Source: Salinivenus lutea
GTDB lineage: Bacteria; Bacteroidota; Rhodothermia; Rhodothermales; Salinibacteraceae
Assembly (NCBI GenBank): GCA_002894685.1
Contig: NCRC01000002.1
Location: 62,001 to 126,000, forward strand
DNA: 64,000 bases
Direction: 5' to 3'
Part shown: positions 25,493 to 32,785 of the stretch, piece after piece
Position numbering within the stretch: the first letter of the stretch is position 1
Layout of the letters: every line of letters begins with the position of its first letter
Position numbers and translations under genes: made by a program
Notes under the pieces: model-generated
Told to the model about the DNA's origin: nothing
Seen by the model: the letters and a program-made list of their open reading frames with translations, nothing else
The model's database searches: none

Positions 25493-25510
25493 AGCAAACA
25501 GTTTATAGTT

Positions 25511-26158
25511 TTAGTAGCGGTTAGCGTAGTAGTAAACCTGTTGTGGTTTAAGACCGTATTCTTTACCGACCTCCTTTGCCGTTGAATCTGAGTTGTTATA
25601 AGCCTCAGACACCTCTTTTTTCTCGTCATTACTCAGGTTGACATCGTTTCTCTCTACACGGCCAGGAGAGAGTGCCTCCTCGACACTGCAGCCGGCATCT
25701 AGCCGTTTGTAAATCGTACTTCTACTGACTCCAGTCTCCTCAGCCCACTCAGTAACCGACTGAGTTTTGCCATCGTGGGTGATTAACCGGCAGTTCCGGT
25801 TATTCCTCGATTGCTGCAACGGGGTCGCCCACCGGCAATTCTCCGGAGTGTAATTACCATCATTGTCGATCCTGTCAAGACTATAATCCCCACCCGGATA
25901 TTCGCCCATGTCGACTACAAAGCATTCGAGGCCTGACAGGTGTTCGGTGCCATTTTCCCAGCGGTCGCATACACTGATGCCACGCCCTCCGTACTTGTCG
26001 TAGGACCCATCATTTGGGTTTTTACATCGCTTAATCATGCCAGTATAGGGCCAGTATTCTGGCCACTGAGTGATGGGCACTTCGCGACGCTCCTCAATCA
26101 AATCCGGGACCGCGGGGTTGTCGCGGATTTTGTCGAGGGGGACTTGGGTTTTGCTCAT
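25511..26158 (-). CDS. HNH homing-type endonuclease fused to the first residues of a ParB-like protein
   Basis: A 215-residue protein. Residues 1-16 (MSKTQVPLDKIRDNPA) nearly repeat the start of the ParB-like protein downstream. The rest is a phage HNH endonuclease with YGGRGISVCDRW, the catalytic region YSLDRIDNDGNYTPENCRWA and NNRN, then helix-turn-helix modules (SVTEWAEETGVSRSTIYKRL and a final KEVGKEYGLKPQQVYYY). The gene is visibly more A+T-rich than its neighbours. It looks like a mobile endonuclease that entered the 5' part of a parB-type gene. Confidence 0.85.
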   Translation of the reverse strand: MSKTQVPLDKIRDNPAVPDLIEERREVPITQWPEYWPYTGMIKRCKNPNDGSYDKYGGRGISVCDRWENGTEHLSGLECFVVDMGEYPGGDYSLDRIDNDGNYTPENCRWATPLQQSRNNRNCRLITHDGKTQSVTEWAEETGVSRSTIYKRLDAGCSVEEALSPGRVERNDVNLSNDEKKEVSEAYNNSDSTAKEVGKEYGLKPQQVYYYANRY

Positions 26159-26169
26159 GGTTTTGGGCG

Positions 26170-26355
26170 TTATTCAGTGGTCTGGCGAAGATCGTGAGTC
26201 TCGTGGTAGTCGCATTCCGGACAGTCGATGGAGACCTGTCCGCGGTACTGCTCACCGTCGATCCAGCCGGTACGGCCGCACTCCGGACAGACGATCAGCA
26301 CCGATTGATTGCGGTCTCCAGTCCTGTAGCCAGGGACGACGTCGGGGGCAGCCAT
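26170..26355 (-). CDS. Small zinc-ribbon protein
   Basis: A 61-residue protein from the ATG at 26353-26355. Two CPEC motifs (CPECGRTGW and CPECDYHE) form a classic ribbon. It may be a small regulator or a replication accessory. It is 11 bp upstream of the HNH gene. Confidence 0.6.
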   Translation of the reverse strand: MAAPDVVPGYRTGDRNQSVLIVCPECGRTGWIDGEQYRGQVSIDCPECDYHETHDLRQTTE

Positions 26356-26357
26356 GG

Positions 26358-26579
26358 TCAATTGATCTTTGATTGCATTTGCTGTGCAGTCATTGTCATC
26401 AGACGGATTCCATCTTCCCGGCGCACGTTCGTCACCCAGTGCGCTTTCTGCCGGTTTTCTGGAAGGGTGAAGGCCACTGCCAGGGCTGGATCCTCGAACC
26501 CGTGAGCTTCAAACACCTTCTTGATGTCGTTGGCCAGGTCGGTGAGGTCTCCCTTATCAGAAGCGAGGGGGTGGCTCAT
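26358..26579 (-). CDS. Small phage protein, unknown function
   Basis: A 73-residue protein (MSHPLASDKGDLTDLANDI) with a helical N-terminal half and a short beta-like segment AHWVTNVRREDGIRLMT. The dispersed element lies 11 bp before its ATG. No family recognised. Confidence 0.5.
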   Translation of the reverse strand: MSHPLASDKGDLTDLANDIKKVFEAHGFEDPALAVAFTLPENRQKAHWVTNVRREDGIRLMTMTAQQMQSKIN

Positions 26580-26590
26580 ATTCTGAGTTG

Positions 26591-26604
26591 ATTTGCGTGC
26601 AAAA
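26591..26604 (-). repeat. Dispersed oriented 14-bp element
   Basis: In the gene direction it reads TTTTGCACGCAAAT (13 of 14), 8 bp after one stop codon and 11 bp before the next start codon. Confidence 0.85.
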
Positions 26605-26612
26605 GGGGTGAG

Positions 26613-26957
26613 TTACTTCGCGACTTTCACCAGCTGCGGGTTCAGCTTGTAGGTCGCGTATCCTTTCCGGTGGTCATGCTCGTGAATCAGATCACTCTCG
26701 CGGCAGAGCTTTCGCCGCCTGTCCGTGATGTCGTCTACCGCAATTTCTTCCTGGTCACGCTTCGGGATGCACGCCGCCGCTTCCCAGTCGCTAAGGGCTT
26801 GTGCTTGCACCGTGTCCTCCATCATGCCGACGGGGTACCCCTCCTCTGCGCAACGCTTTAGGAGCTTCACGTATCGGTAGGCCAGCGCGTCACGACCCTT
26901 CAGGTAGGATAGAAGGTCGTCGGCGGTCTCTATTGTGAGGGTGTCCGTCGCGGGCAT
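26613..26957 (-). CDS. Small phage protein, unknown function
   Basis: A 114-residue helical protein (TIETADDLLSYLKGRDALAY) with a basic middle (DRRRKLCRESDL) and the C-terminal segment GYATYKLNPQLVKVAK, which resembles the wing of a winged helix. It could be a small DNA-binding regulator, but the evidence is thin. Confidence 0.5.
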   Translation of the reverse strand: MPATDTLTIETADDLLSYLKGRDALAYRYVKLLKRCAEEGYPVGMMEDTVQAQALSDWEAAACIPKRDQEEIAVDDITDRRRKLCRESDLIHEHDHRKGYATYKLNPQLVKVAK

Positions 26958-27011
26958 GAATGCTGGCTGGTCGTGTGTGACCTTAGCGTTGTTGGAGATT
27001 CTGAGATCTGC

Positions 27012-27707
27012 CTATCCTTCCTCCGGCGCCTTGTCGGCTGCCGCATTTTCCTTGTCCACGGCTTTATGGACATCGATGTCGGCTGCCTCGGAGATGTGAG
27101 AGAGCCCTTCAGCGTCCTCCCGCGTCCGGTCTGGAGGCCGCTTCTCATCCAGTTGCGGCCGCACCTCCCCGTCGGCCGTGTCCGGGTCGTTCTTGAATCG
27201 GAAAAGCGGCTTGTCCTGCACCGTGTAGCCGGCAATCCCGAAGTCCGAACGGCTCAGGTGCTGCGGGAAGTCGTTGATGAGGCGGTTCATTTCGTGGCGG
27301 TCCAGGAGCTGATCGAGCCGATTCCGCATCTCCCGGTGCTTGGCGATGACCCGCTCAAAATCCGAGGGCAGGATGTGCTTCTTCTCCCGGAAGCGGAGGG
27401 CCGTTGCCAGCTCGTCGTCGTACATGAGCTCCTCCATCGCGTAGGCAAGTTCGGCCTCGGTGTAGCCCCGGCGAACAACCATCTGGGCGAGGGTCCCGAC
27501 GGCACCGTCGGACATGTCCGCCGTGGTCATCGCCTCGACGGCCGAGACCGCGTCGGCGGCCTGTTCGGGGGTGGCCTCGACAAGCCAGGCCTCCTCATCC
27601 CGAAGCGACGGCACGGCGGGCAGCTCGTCGTTTGCGTGCGAAACGCTCTTCAGGGCTTTCGTCTCGGTCGCTACCGCCGACTGGTCGCCTGGAATCGGGT
27701 CCGTCAT
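27012..27707 (-). CDS. Phage protein downstream of the replication initiator, unknown function
   Basis: A 231-residue acidic helical protein. If the start at 27707 is right, it overlaps the initiator gene by 113 bp in another frame. An ATG at 27528-27530 would avoid the overlap and give 172 residues. The conserved-looking core is GAVGTLAQMVVRRGYTEAEL, then FREKKHILPSDFERVIAKH. Its position after an O-like initiator suggests a helicase loader or replication partner (lambda P-like), but no ATPase motif is present. A degenerate dispersed element lies at 27631-27644. Confidence 0.55.
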   Translation of the reverse strand: MTDPIPGDQSAVATETKALKSVSHANDELPAVPSLRDEEAWLVEATPEQAADAVSAVEAMTTADMSDGAVGTLAQMVVRRGYTEAELAYAMEELMYDDELATALRFREKKHILPSDFERVIAKHREMRNRLDQLLDRHEMNRLINDFPQHLSRSDFGIAGYTVQDKPLFRFKNDPDTADGEVRPQLDEKRPPDRTREDAEGLSHISEAADIDVHKAVDKENAAADKAPEEG

Positions 27708-28668
27708 AGCTGGAATCTGCTTCTGCTTGGGTAAGGATCACGTCGAACTTGGTCCGATCGCCGCTGCGGGTCTTCTTGCGGAGTGTCCCGATCGAGGCGA
27801 TGAACCCCTCTCGGAGCCAGTCGCTCTGGGTGAAGAGCCAGTGGATGGCGTACCGCACCTCATCCCACTCGTAGTCGTCCTGCTCCTGAAGCAGGCGGAA
27901 CGTATCGCGCCAGTCCTCCACGACGGCCTGCTCGTCGCGATCAATCTTTCGGCGAAGCATCGAGGGGATGCGAAAACTCTTGATTGCGTCTTCGGCGTCC
28001 TGGAGCAGGCGGAGCGACCACTGGGCAGCCATGTGGTACTGCAGGTGTCGCTCTGAACGCGCTGGGTGGTCCTTCGGAATCACCGCTCGGAGTGCGTGGT
28101 GCCCCGGCGGGAGTCCCCCAATCCATCCAGCAGGGCTTCTCGCCGAGTCTGCGGTCGAGATTTTCTCGACCACATCCACAGAGAGAGAGGAGTCGTGGGG
28201 GAAGGATTTAGGAAGGGGGTTATGAGAGTCTGAGAGAAAAGGGGGAAGGGAAAAGGAAGGGGGAGAAGAGGAGAGAGAGGGGACCGTATCAGATTGATAC
28301 GTATCAGATTGATACGGTGACGTATCAGCCTGATACGTTTTACTCTCTGACTGGGGTTTAGAGCCGCCTCCCTCCTGTTCGCTCGTTTCCTCCTCTCCGT
28401 TCCCTTCTGACTGGGGGTCCGGCGTCGTCGGCCGCGGGCCCATGGGCGACTGAACCAGCCACCCGGCCTCCTTTAGCTCTCTGAAGTATCGGTTGGCCGA
28501 GGTCCGAGACGTCCCCATTGCCTCCGCCGCCTCCTTCTGCGTGAGCGGAGTGCCATCCTCCGAACGCGCAACGCCACGCTCGTCCGCATGGGCGAGATAC
28601 ACCGCATACAGACTTCGAGCTGCGTGCGTCATGTCACTCTGCTGAATGGCCAGGAGGCGCTGCTGCAT
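27595..28668 (-). CDS. Replication initiator, lambda O-like
   Basis: A 357-residue protein from the ATG at 28666-28668. Residues 1-80 form a winged helix (SLYAVYLAHADERGVA, then TQKEAAEAMGTSRTSANRYF) as in replication proteins that read their own origin. Residues of about 85-170 are a low-complexity Ser/Pro/Gln linker whose DNA contains three palindromic iterons, a purine-rich tract and an inverted repeat. The C-terminal 150 residues include EWDEVRYAIHWLFTQSDWL, a helical domain likely to contact the helicase loader. It lies downstream of recombination genes, as in lambdoid phages. Confidence 0.8.
   Translation of the reverse strand: MQQRLLAIQQSDMTHAARSLYAVYLAHADERGVARSEDGTPLTQKEAAEAMGTSRTSANRYFRELKEAGWLVQSPMGPRPTTPDPQSEGNGEEETSEQEGGGSKPQSESKTYQADTSPYQSDTYQSDTVPSLSSSPPSFSLPPFLSDSHNPLPKSFPHDSSLSVDVVEKISTADSARSPAGWIGGLPPGHHALRAVIPKDHPARSERHLQYHMAAQWSLRLLQDAEDAIKSFRIPSMLRRKIDRDEQAVVEDWRDTFRLLQEQDDYEWDEVRYAIHWLFTQSDWLREGFIASIGTLRKKTRSGDRTKFDVILTQAEADSSYDGPDSRRPVGGSDRDESPEERFARKRRAARRAVASG
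27631..27644 (-). repeat. Degenerate copy of the dispersed element (12 of 14)
   Basis: In the gene direction it reads GTTTCGCACGCAAA, within the 27012-27707 gene close to the overlap with the initiator. The orientation agrees with transcription. Confidence 0.5.
28153..28336. other. Candidate phage replication origin inside the initiator gene
   Basis: From right to left: three 15-bp palindromic iterons (28286-28300 and 28301-28315, both GTATCAGATTGATAC; 28322-28336, GTATCAGCCTGATAC), then a strongly purine-rich plus-strand tract (28181-28283), then an 8-bp inverted repeat with 3-base loop (28153-28171, GGTCGAGA and its complement). The order iterons, strand-biased tract, palindrome inside an O-like gene is that of lambda ori. 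No binding was tested. Confidence 0.72.
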
Positions 28669-28715
28669 GCCCAAGCGGGGAGGCGATTCGGTCTATGAGC
28701 GGAGGGAGTGTGACG

Positions 28716-29636
28716 TCAAAACGGGAGTTCCTCATCTGCCTCGAAGGCGCGCCGGTCGTGTCGGCCAAGCATCCGCTTTGCCTTCTCCTTGTAGGCCGGG
28801 GGCCAACTCTGAATCTGGTCGCGGCACTTCTCGACCGCGTCGGCCAGCTCCGCCCCGTCCTTTTGCGAAAGGGCCTCGTCCCACCTCTCGAGCGTTTTTC
28901 GGGCCTTCGGAGAAAGCTCAGTCAGTCCTCCCTCCTCGTTCGAAGATCCCTTCGCGGCCTGCGTGGTAGCAGATGCCTCCGGCACGGCCGGCTCGTGGGC
29001 GCCGTCCCCGGCCGGCGTGTCTCCTCGAGGTGGCGGCTGCTCTTGAGACGCTTCGTGCGGAGCGGATCTCGTAAAGCGCTCGGTCCACGGGCCGGAACTC
29101 AGGCCCATCCATTCACGGATCGTTTTCAGCCCGCTCACGAGCGCGTCCTTTTCCGATGGGGTCGAGTCAGGATATTGCTTCCCGCCGGCGTCGGTGAAGA
29201 CCGACATGAAGAGAACCTGGTCTTTGTCGGCCGGCTCAACGCCGATCGTGATCGGCCGATCGATTTCGTTCTTCCCGGCCGCCAGAAGGCCCGACACGAC
29301 GCCTCGGCCCGACGTGGCGGCCAGAGAGGTCTCGATGTCATACTGGGTGCGTCCGGCGTCCAGGGCGACGCGGAGTTTCGTGGTGGTGCCCTCGCTGCTC
29401 TCCTTGTCGTAGCAAACGATGTCGCTGAGGCGACCGCGGACGTAGCGATCCGTCACCGCAATGGGCTCTTCTGCATTCGGGTCCCAGCGGTACCAGCAGC
29501 AGTTGTCGGGGGCCTTGACGCGGTTCGCATAGAGGGTGACCGTGCCCGGCGGGTCGCTCCGCAGGCCCATATCCTCCCGCTCGGCAGCGCGCACGAGGCG
29601 GCGCAGGAGACGAATGGTTTCTGAGGAATCACTCAT
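28716..29636 (-). CDS. Candidate phage single-stranded DNA-binding or annealing protein
   Basis: A 306-residue protein from the ATG at 29634-29636. Its last nine residues (FEADEELPF) match the acidic tip of bacterial SSB proteins, which recruits replication and repair enzymes. The N-terminal 150 residues are mixed alpha/beta and may form an OB-like or annealase domain; the linker (about 185-250) is Pro/Ala/Ser-rich, as in SSB. It lies between a RecE-like exonuclease and the replication initiator, where phages encode annealases or SSB. The N-terminal fold was not identified. Confidence 0.65.
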   Translation of the reverse strand: MSDSSETIRLLRRLVRAAEREDMGLRSDPPGTVTLYANRVKAPDNCCWYRWDPNAEEPIAVTDRYVRGRLSDIVCYDKESSEGTTTKLRVALDAGRTQYDIETSLAATSGRGVVSGLLAAGKNEIDRPITIGVEPADKDQVLFMSVFTDAGGKQYPDSTPSEKDALVSGLKTIREWMGLSSGPWTERFTRSAPHEASQEQPPPRGDTPAGDGAHEPAVPEASATTQAAKGSSNEEGGLTELSPKARKTLERWDEALSQKDGAELADAVEKCRDQIQSWPPAYKEKAKRMLGRHDRRAFEADEELPF

Positions 29637-29768
29637 CGTGGCTAGGTGTACCTGTGATCGAAGAGAAAGCAACCGACGCCGCGCATGCTGTTGGAGGCGA
29701 TGCGCGACGTTATCGCCCTTCGCCGGCCGGGCCGGCTTCGTGAGGGCTCATCAGGGCTGCTGTTAGGC

Positions 29769-30908
29769 CTATCCGCTGATGCCCAGGCGGTCTTTCTCGT
29801 AGGACTTCATGCCGAGCTCGCGGATGCCGTCCGCGTAGCTGGGCCACTGGTCTTCCCGCTCGCACTCGGCAATCTCGTCCATGAGCTGACTCGTGCGGCG
29901 TCGAACGCCGGACAGGTCTTTCCCGTGAAGCCGGTAACACTGCACCGCGTAGGGCGCGCTCGACTCGACGCAGGTAAAGACGAAGTCCTTGATCGTGACG
30001 TCCGACTCGGCTGCCTGCCGGAGCCCGAGGCTGTAGAAGGGCTGTTGCATCCAGTAGCCATACCGCGCCATCTTCCGCCGGAAATCCTCCGGGTGAGCGC
30101 TACGGGTACTTTTCAGGTCGACGATCGCCACCCCCTCTGGCAGGCCGACAATGCGGTCGGGCCGGGCCTTGCACATCAGACCCGTCGCCTCATCCTTCCA
30201 AAGGATCGTGACCTCGGGCAGGCCCGGGAGGTCGTAGAGGAGCGATCCGGCGTCCGGGTCCATTTCGAGCGCGCCCGCCATGCTTTCCACATCGCCGGCC
30301 GTATCCGACTTGAGGACCTCGATGTCGTCGGGCTCGCTATCGTTGGGGGCATGTGTTCCACAGTACCAGGTGCCATCATGCCGCACCTTGGCCGAGTAGC
30401 TGCACCGATCCCCGTCTCCTTTCGTGGCCTCACACTGCTCGGCTGCCACGTCGTAGGTCTCTTCGTACAGGTCGGGCTGTAGCACACGGGTATGGAGGGC
30501 CGTCCCCAGGCTGGCCGCGTCGGAGGTGTCCTCGCCCTCCTCTCCCTTCCATCGGTAATAGGCATGCAGCGGGCTCATCCGTGCGGCCTCGGCGAGCACG
30601 CTCCGGGAGAGGGCAGGGTGATCGTGGTATGCCTCCTCTGACACCCCGAGGTAAATGCCGGGCCCGACGTCGGGCTCCGAACCGGGATAGAACTCGTGCG
30701 GAGGAAGCGTGAGTCCGAGATTGGAAAGGGTTTCCTTTGCCGATCCAAGAAGGGCCAAGTCCTTTTCTGCCTCGTTCATCCCCTCCTCGTCCTCTGGAGG
30801 GGTCTCCTGATGCTGCTGTTGATCCTCCGCACCATCGGCCTCTGCCGGCGGGGCCGGGGGCGCGTTATCGAAAAGGTCGGTAGCTTCGTCTGGAGGTGAC
30901 TTTGGCAT
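29769..30908 (-). CDS. RecE-like exonuclease (PD-(D/E)XK family)
   Basis: A 379-residue protein. The nuclease core is clear: GTALH (His139), an acidic residue near 232, PDRI (Asp251), DLKS (Asp264 and Lys266) and a later WMQQPFY, the order seen in RecE/lambda-exonuclease-type enzymes that resect 5' ends at double-strand breaks. Cys159, Cys169, Cys183 and His186 form a possible zinc finger inserted between the first motifs. The first 50 residues are acidic and disordered. It should act with the protein at 28716-29636 in phage recombination. Confidence 0.85.
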   Translation of the reverse strand: MPKSPPDEATDLFDNAPPAPPAEADGAEDQQQHQETPPEDEEGMNEAEKDLALLGSAKETLSNLGLTLPPHEFYPGSEPDVGPGIYLGVSEEAYHDHPALSRSVLAEAARMSPLHAYYRWKGEEGEDTSDAASLGTALHTRVLQPDLYEETYDVAAEQCEATKGDGDRCSYSAKVRHDGTWYCGTHAPNDSEPDDIEVLKSDTAGDVESMAGALEMDPDAGSLLYDLPGLPEVTILWKDEATGLMCKARPDRIVGLPEGVAIVDLKSTRSAHPEDFRRKMARYGYWMQQPFYSLGLRQAAESDVTIKDFVFTCVESSAPYAVQCYRLHGKDLSGVRRRTSQLMDEIAECEREDQWPSYADGIRELGMKSYEKDRLGISG

Positions 30909-30910
30909 GA

Positions 30911-31132
30911 TCAGTTGCGCCTATGTTCGTAGAGGTGAGAGTCTAGGGTTTCCGGCGGGTCGTCCGGAAAGGGCGGGTCGCGATCGTCGGAATACCACGG
31001 CTCCGGCGTCTGTCGGGCCCGGTCCCACGTCCATCCCTGGAGCAAAGCGAAAAGCACTGACAGAAGGACGAAAGTGCTGACGGCCGCTGCGACGATCTGC
31101 GCGGGGCTCAAGTCTTGAAGAAACTCAACCAT
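30911..31132 (-). CDS. Small single-pass membrane protein
   Basis: A 73-residue protein with one membrane segment (IVAAAVSTFVLLSVLFALLQ) and a Pro/Asp-rich, probably cytoplasmic tail. Directly next to the RecE-like gene; overlaps the upstream gene by eight bases. Function unknown; host takeover or superinfection roles are possible but unsupported. Confidence 0.55.
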   Translation of the reverse strand: MVEFLQDLSPAQIVAAAVSTFVLLSVLFALLQGWTWDRARQTPEPWYSDDRDPPFPDDPPETLDSHLYEHRRN

Positions 31133-31421
31133 CGGCCACCCCCACGCCTGGGAGGGCGCGCTTGAGCTCGCTGATCAGCTCCTTCAGGCGATCGCTCGAC
31201 AGCCAGTCGTACTTCGGAGGGGCGAAGGCCTTCACGACCTTGCGGGCCGCCTCCTTAAGCTGGTCGTGCTCGTCGAGCAATTCCTGGTGCTTGTTGCAGA
31301 CGGTCTGGTGCGACTCCTCCAGCTCCTGCAGGGCCAGGCGGTAGTCCTCCCGTGTCCAGTGCTCGCGGCCTGAGCGGACGATCGTGCCGTTGGTCACAGC
31401 GTTACGGTCGGATCTGCTCAC
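31125..31421 (-). CDS. Small coiled-coil phage protein
   Basis: A 98-residue protein starting with GTG at 31419-31421, which overlaps the stop codon of the preceding gene (GTGA), suggesting coupled translation. The middle is a coiled coil with a Cys (LQELEESHQTVCNKHQELL). Not recognised. Confidence 0.55.
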   Translation of the reverse strand: MSRSDRNAVTNGTIVRSGREHWTREDYRLALQELEESHQTVCNKHQELLDEHDQLKEAARKVVKAFAPPKYDWLSSDRLKELISELKRALPGVGVADG

Positions 31422-31705
31422 GTCGCATCACCTCCGGTAAGCACCGACGCCTTGACGATGGACACGAGGCGCTCGGCCCCGCCGACGCTCATGTGCAGCG
31501 TGAGGTGCTTGTAGGGATCGTTCCGCCACCGTCCACAGACGACGTCAGCATCGACAATCCCGTGGGTGTTGATCCAACTGGAGATGGCCCCGCTGTACCC
31601 GCGGCTGCGCACCTCGAAGAGGCCGACCGTGAAGCCCGCGTGGATGACGAAGGTCTCCTCCTCATCCGAGCCGGACGGCGTCGGAAGGGTCGGGGCGCTA
31701 GGCAT
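31418..31705 (-). CDS. Small phage protein, unknown function
   Basis: A 95-residue protein with beta-rich core (FVIHAGFTVGLFEVRSRG) and SWINTHGIVDADVVCGRW. It overlaps both neighbours by a few bases, so it belongs to a compact early operon. No family recognised. Confidence 0.55.
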   Translation of the reverse strand: MPSAPTLPTPSGSDEEETFVIHAGFTVGLFEVRSRGYSGAISSWINTHGIVDADVVCGRWRNDPYKHLTLHMSVGGAERLVSIVKASVLTGGDAT

Positions 31706-32120
31706 GGCGCATCACCTCCGCGCCGACGGCTGTCGTGTCTTGGATCTGGTTCAGCTCGCGCCTCAGGTCCGCGTAGCCGTCCTGCCACGCCTCGAAGAGC
31801 CGCATCTTGAGATCACTCGTGATGTCGAGCTCCTTCCTGTGGCCCTTGACGTAGGCGTAGAAGGCGTTCATCGACATCACCTTCTTCCCCTCCGGGGTGA
31901 CGACCGTGTACACGTACCCGGACGCTCCTCTCCGCTCGAAGCAGCAGCACACCGTCGGCTGGTCCGGGGCAAGGTCGTGCTCGCCCTGCCAAAGGTGCAG
32001 GCGGATGTCGCGCCAGGTGCCGCTGGGCGTGTTCATCTGCAGTTCCGCGTGGTTGTGAGGCGTAAGGCTCGGGATGGCGGAGGAACGTCCGTCCCCTGAA
32101 TTCCTAATAGAGGTAGTCAT
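31698..32120 (-). CDS. Phage protein, unknown function
   Basis: A 140-residue protein. A later ATG (MNTPSGTWRD) could be the true start, giving 112 residues. Features a CCC cluster (TVCCCFERRGASGYVY) and helical C-terminus (LKMRLFEAWQDGYADLRREL). First gene after tRNA-Gly in the early operon. Not recognised. Confidence 0.5.
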   Translation of the reverse strand: MTTSIRNSGDGRSSAIPSLTPHNHAELQMNTPSGTWRDIRLHLWQGEHDLAPDQPTVCCCFERRGASGYVYTVVTPEGKKVMSMNAFYAYVKGHRKELDITSDLKMRLFEAWQDGYADLRRELNQIQDTTAVGAEVMRHA

Positions 32121-32143
32121 AGGTGACTGAGATTGTGACCCGC

Positions 32144-32167
32144 CTCCACCTGTCTAAGCAGGTGGGG
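32144..32167. other. Hairpin downstream of phage tRNA-Gly
   Basis: CCACCTG and CAGGTGG form a 7-bp stem with a 6-base loop, just past the tRNA 3' end on the minus strand. No U-run follows, so it may be an RNA-processing or stability element rather than a terminator. Confidence 0.4.
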
Positions 32168-32228
32168 GCATTTCTGTAGCTGTCGCTACGTGCCCTGGGC
32201 GGGTCGATGAGCGGTTATGCGAGTGTCG

Positions 32229-32300
32229 AGCGGGCGGCAGGGATCGAACCTGCAGCCTCCAGCGTGGCCCGCTGGCGCTCTGCCGCTGAGCTACGCCCGC
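32229..32300 (-). tRNA. Phage tRNA-Gly(GCC) with an unusual anticodon loop
   Basis: A full cloverleaf can be drawn: acceptor GCGGGCG/CGCCCGC, D-stem GCTC/GAGC, anticodon stem CCAGC/GCTGG, T-stem GCAGG/CCTGC with loop TTCGATC. Discriminator is T; CCA is not encoded. The 7-base anticodon loop is GGGCCAC, which puts GCC (32266-32268) at the anticodon, but position 33 is G instead of the near-universal U. The body is very like normal bacterial tRNA-Gly(GCC). It may be functional or decaying. Confidence 0.8.
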
Positions 32301-32309
32301 TGTCCGCTT

Positions 32310-32639
32310 TCAGGCCTTTCGAGCGCGGTTGATGAGAATGCCACCGAGCTCTTTAGCCTGTTCGGGAGTGAGGCCGAAAGAGCGGACCGACTTTCCGAAG
32401 TTGATGATCACCTTTCCCTCGGCATCTGTCACGCCAAACCGGATCTCTCCTTCATCGTGATCAGCGAGCTTGCCTTCGGGGTACTGGTCCGTTGCTCCGA
32501 AGTCCTTTTCCTTTGCGGCCTCATCAAGGCGGTCCTGCAAATGCTCAGGAATCCCGTCAGACAATTCTTTCTCGTCAGCATCGGGAAGCAAGTCGCCAGG
32601 AATCTCGTCCGGCATGTGCTCCTGCGAGTGGTGAGCCAT
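32310..32639 (-). CDS. Small acidic phage protein, unknown function
   Basis: A 109-residue, strongly acidic protein (DLLPDADEKELSDGIPEHL) with a short basic end. The C-terminal part (FGLTPEQAKELGGILINRA) resembles a helical element seen in other small phage early proteins. It lies between the two tRNAs. Not recognised. Confidence 0.5.
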   Translation of the reverse strand: MAHHSQEHMPDEIPGDLLPDADEKELSDGIPEHLQDRLDEAAKEKDFGATDQYPEGKLADHDEGEIRFGVTDAEGKVIINFGKSVRSFGLTPEQAKELGGILINRARKA

Positions 32640-32675
32640 AGTTAGGGAGTGTCAGTGGTCGGTGTGCGAGTGTCG

Positions 32676-32785
32676 CGGCCACGGTGGGAGTCGAACCCAC
32701 ATCGTCTCGCTCTGACAGCCCGTTCGTAGCGTCACCGCTCCGGGGCTGGCCCAAAGGGAGTGCTCTACCTTTGAGCTACGTGGCC
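32676..32785 (-). tRNA. tRNA-like gene, possibly tRNA-Pro(TGG) with a 38-nt insertion in the anticodon loop
   Basis: Acceptor GGCCACG/CGTGGCC (7 bp, perfect), D-stem GCTC/GAGC and T-arm GTGGG, TTCGACT, CCCAC are all intact. Between D-arm and T-arm are 61 nt, about 38 more than a normal class I tRNA. Removing 38 nt after TTTGGG gives loop TTTGGGA (anticodon TGG, U33, G37, A38) on stem CTCCC/GCGAG with one mismatch, and a 72-nt tRNA. The extra piece can itself fold (AGCCC...GGGCT). It could be an intron-like insertion at the canonical 37/38 site, an odd long-arm tRNA or a relic. Confidence 0.6.

Noticed and set aside
25482-25499. GTTTTGCTC-AT-AGCAAAC around the ParB-like start as a special operator
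   Set aside because: Its left half is also present at the HNH gene start as part of the shared MSKT coding start, so coding similarity explains it at least in part; spacing differs from the dispersed element.
28860-28874. CTTTTGCGAAAGG as a copy of the dispersed element
   Set aside because: It lacks the four central bases, so spacing between the half-sites is wrong.
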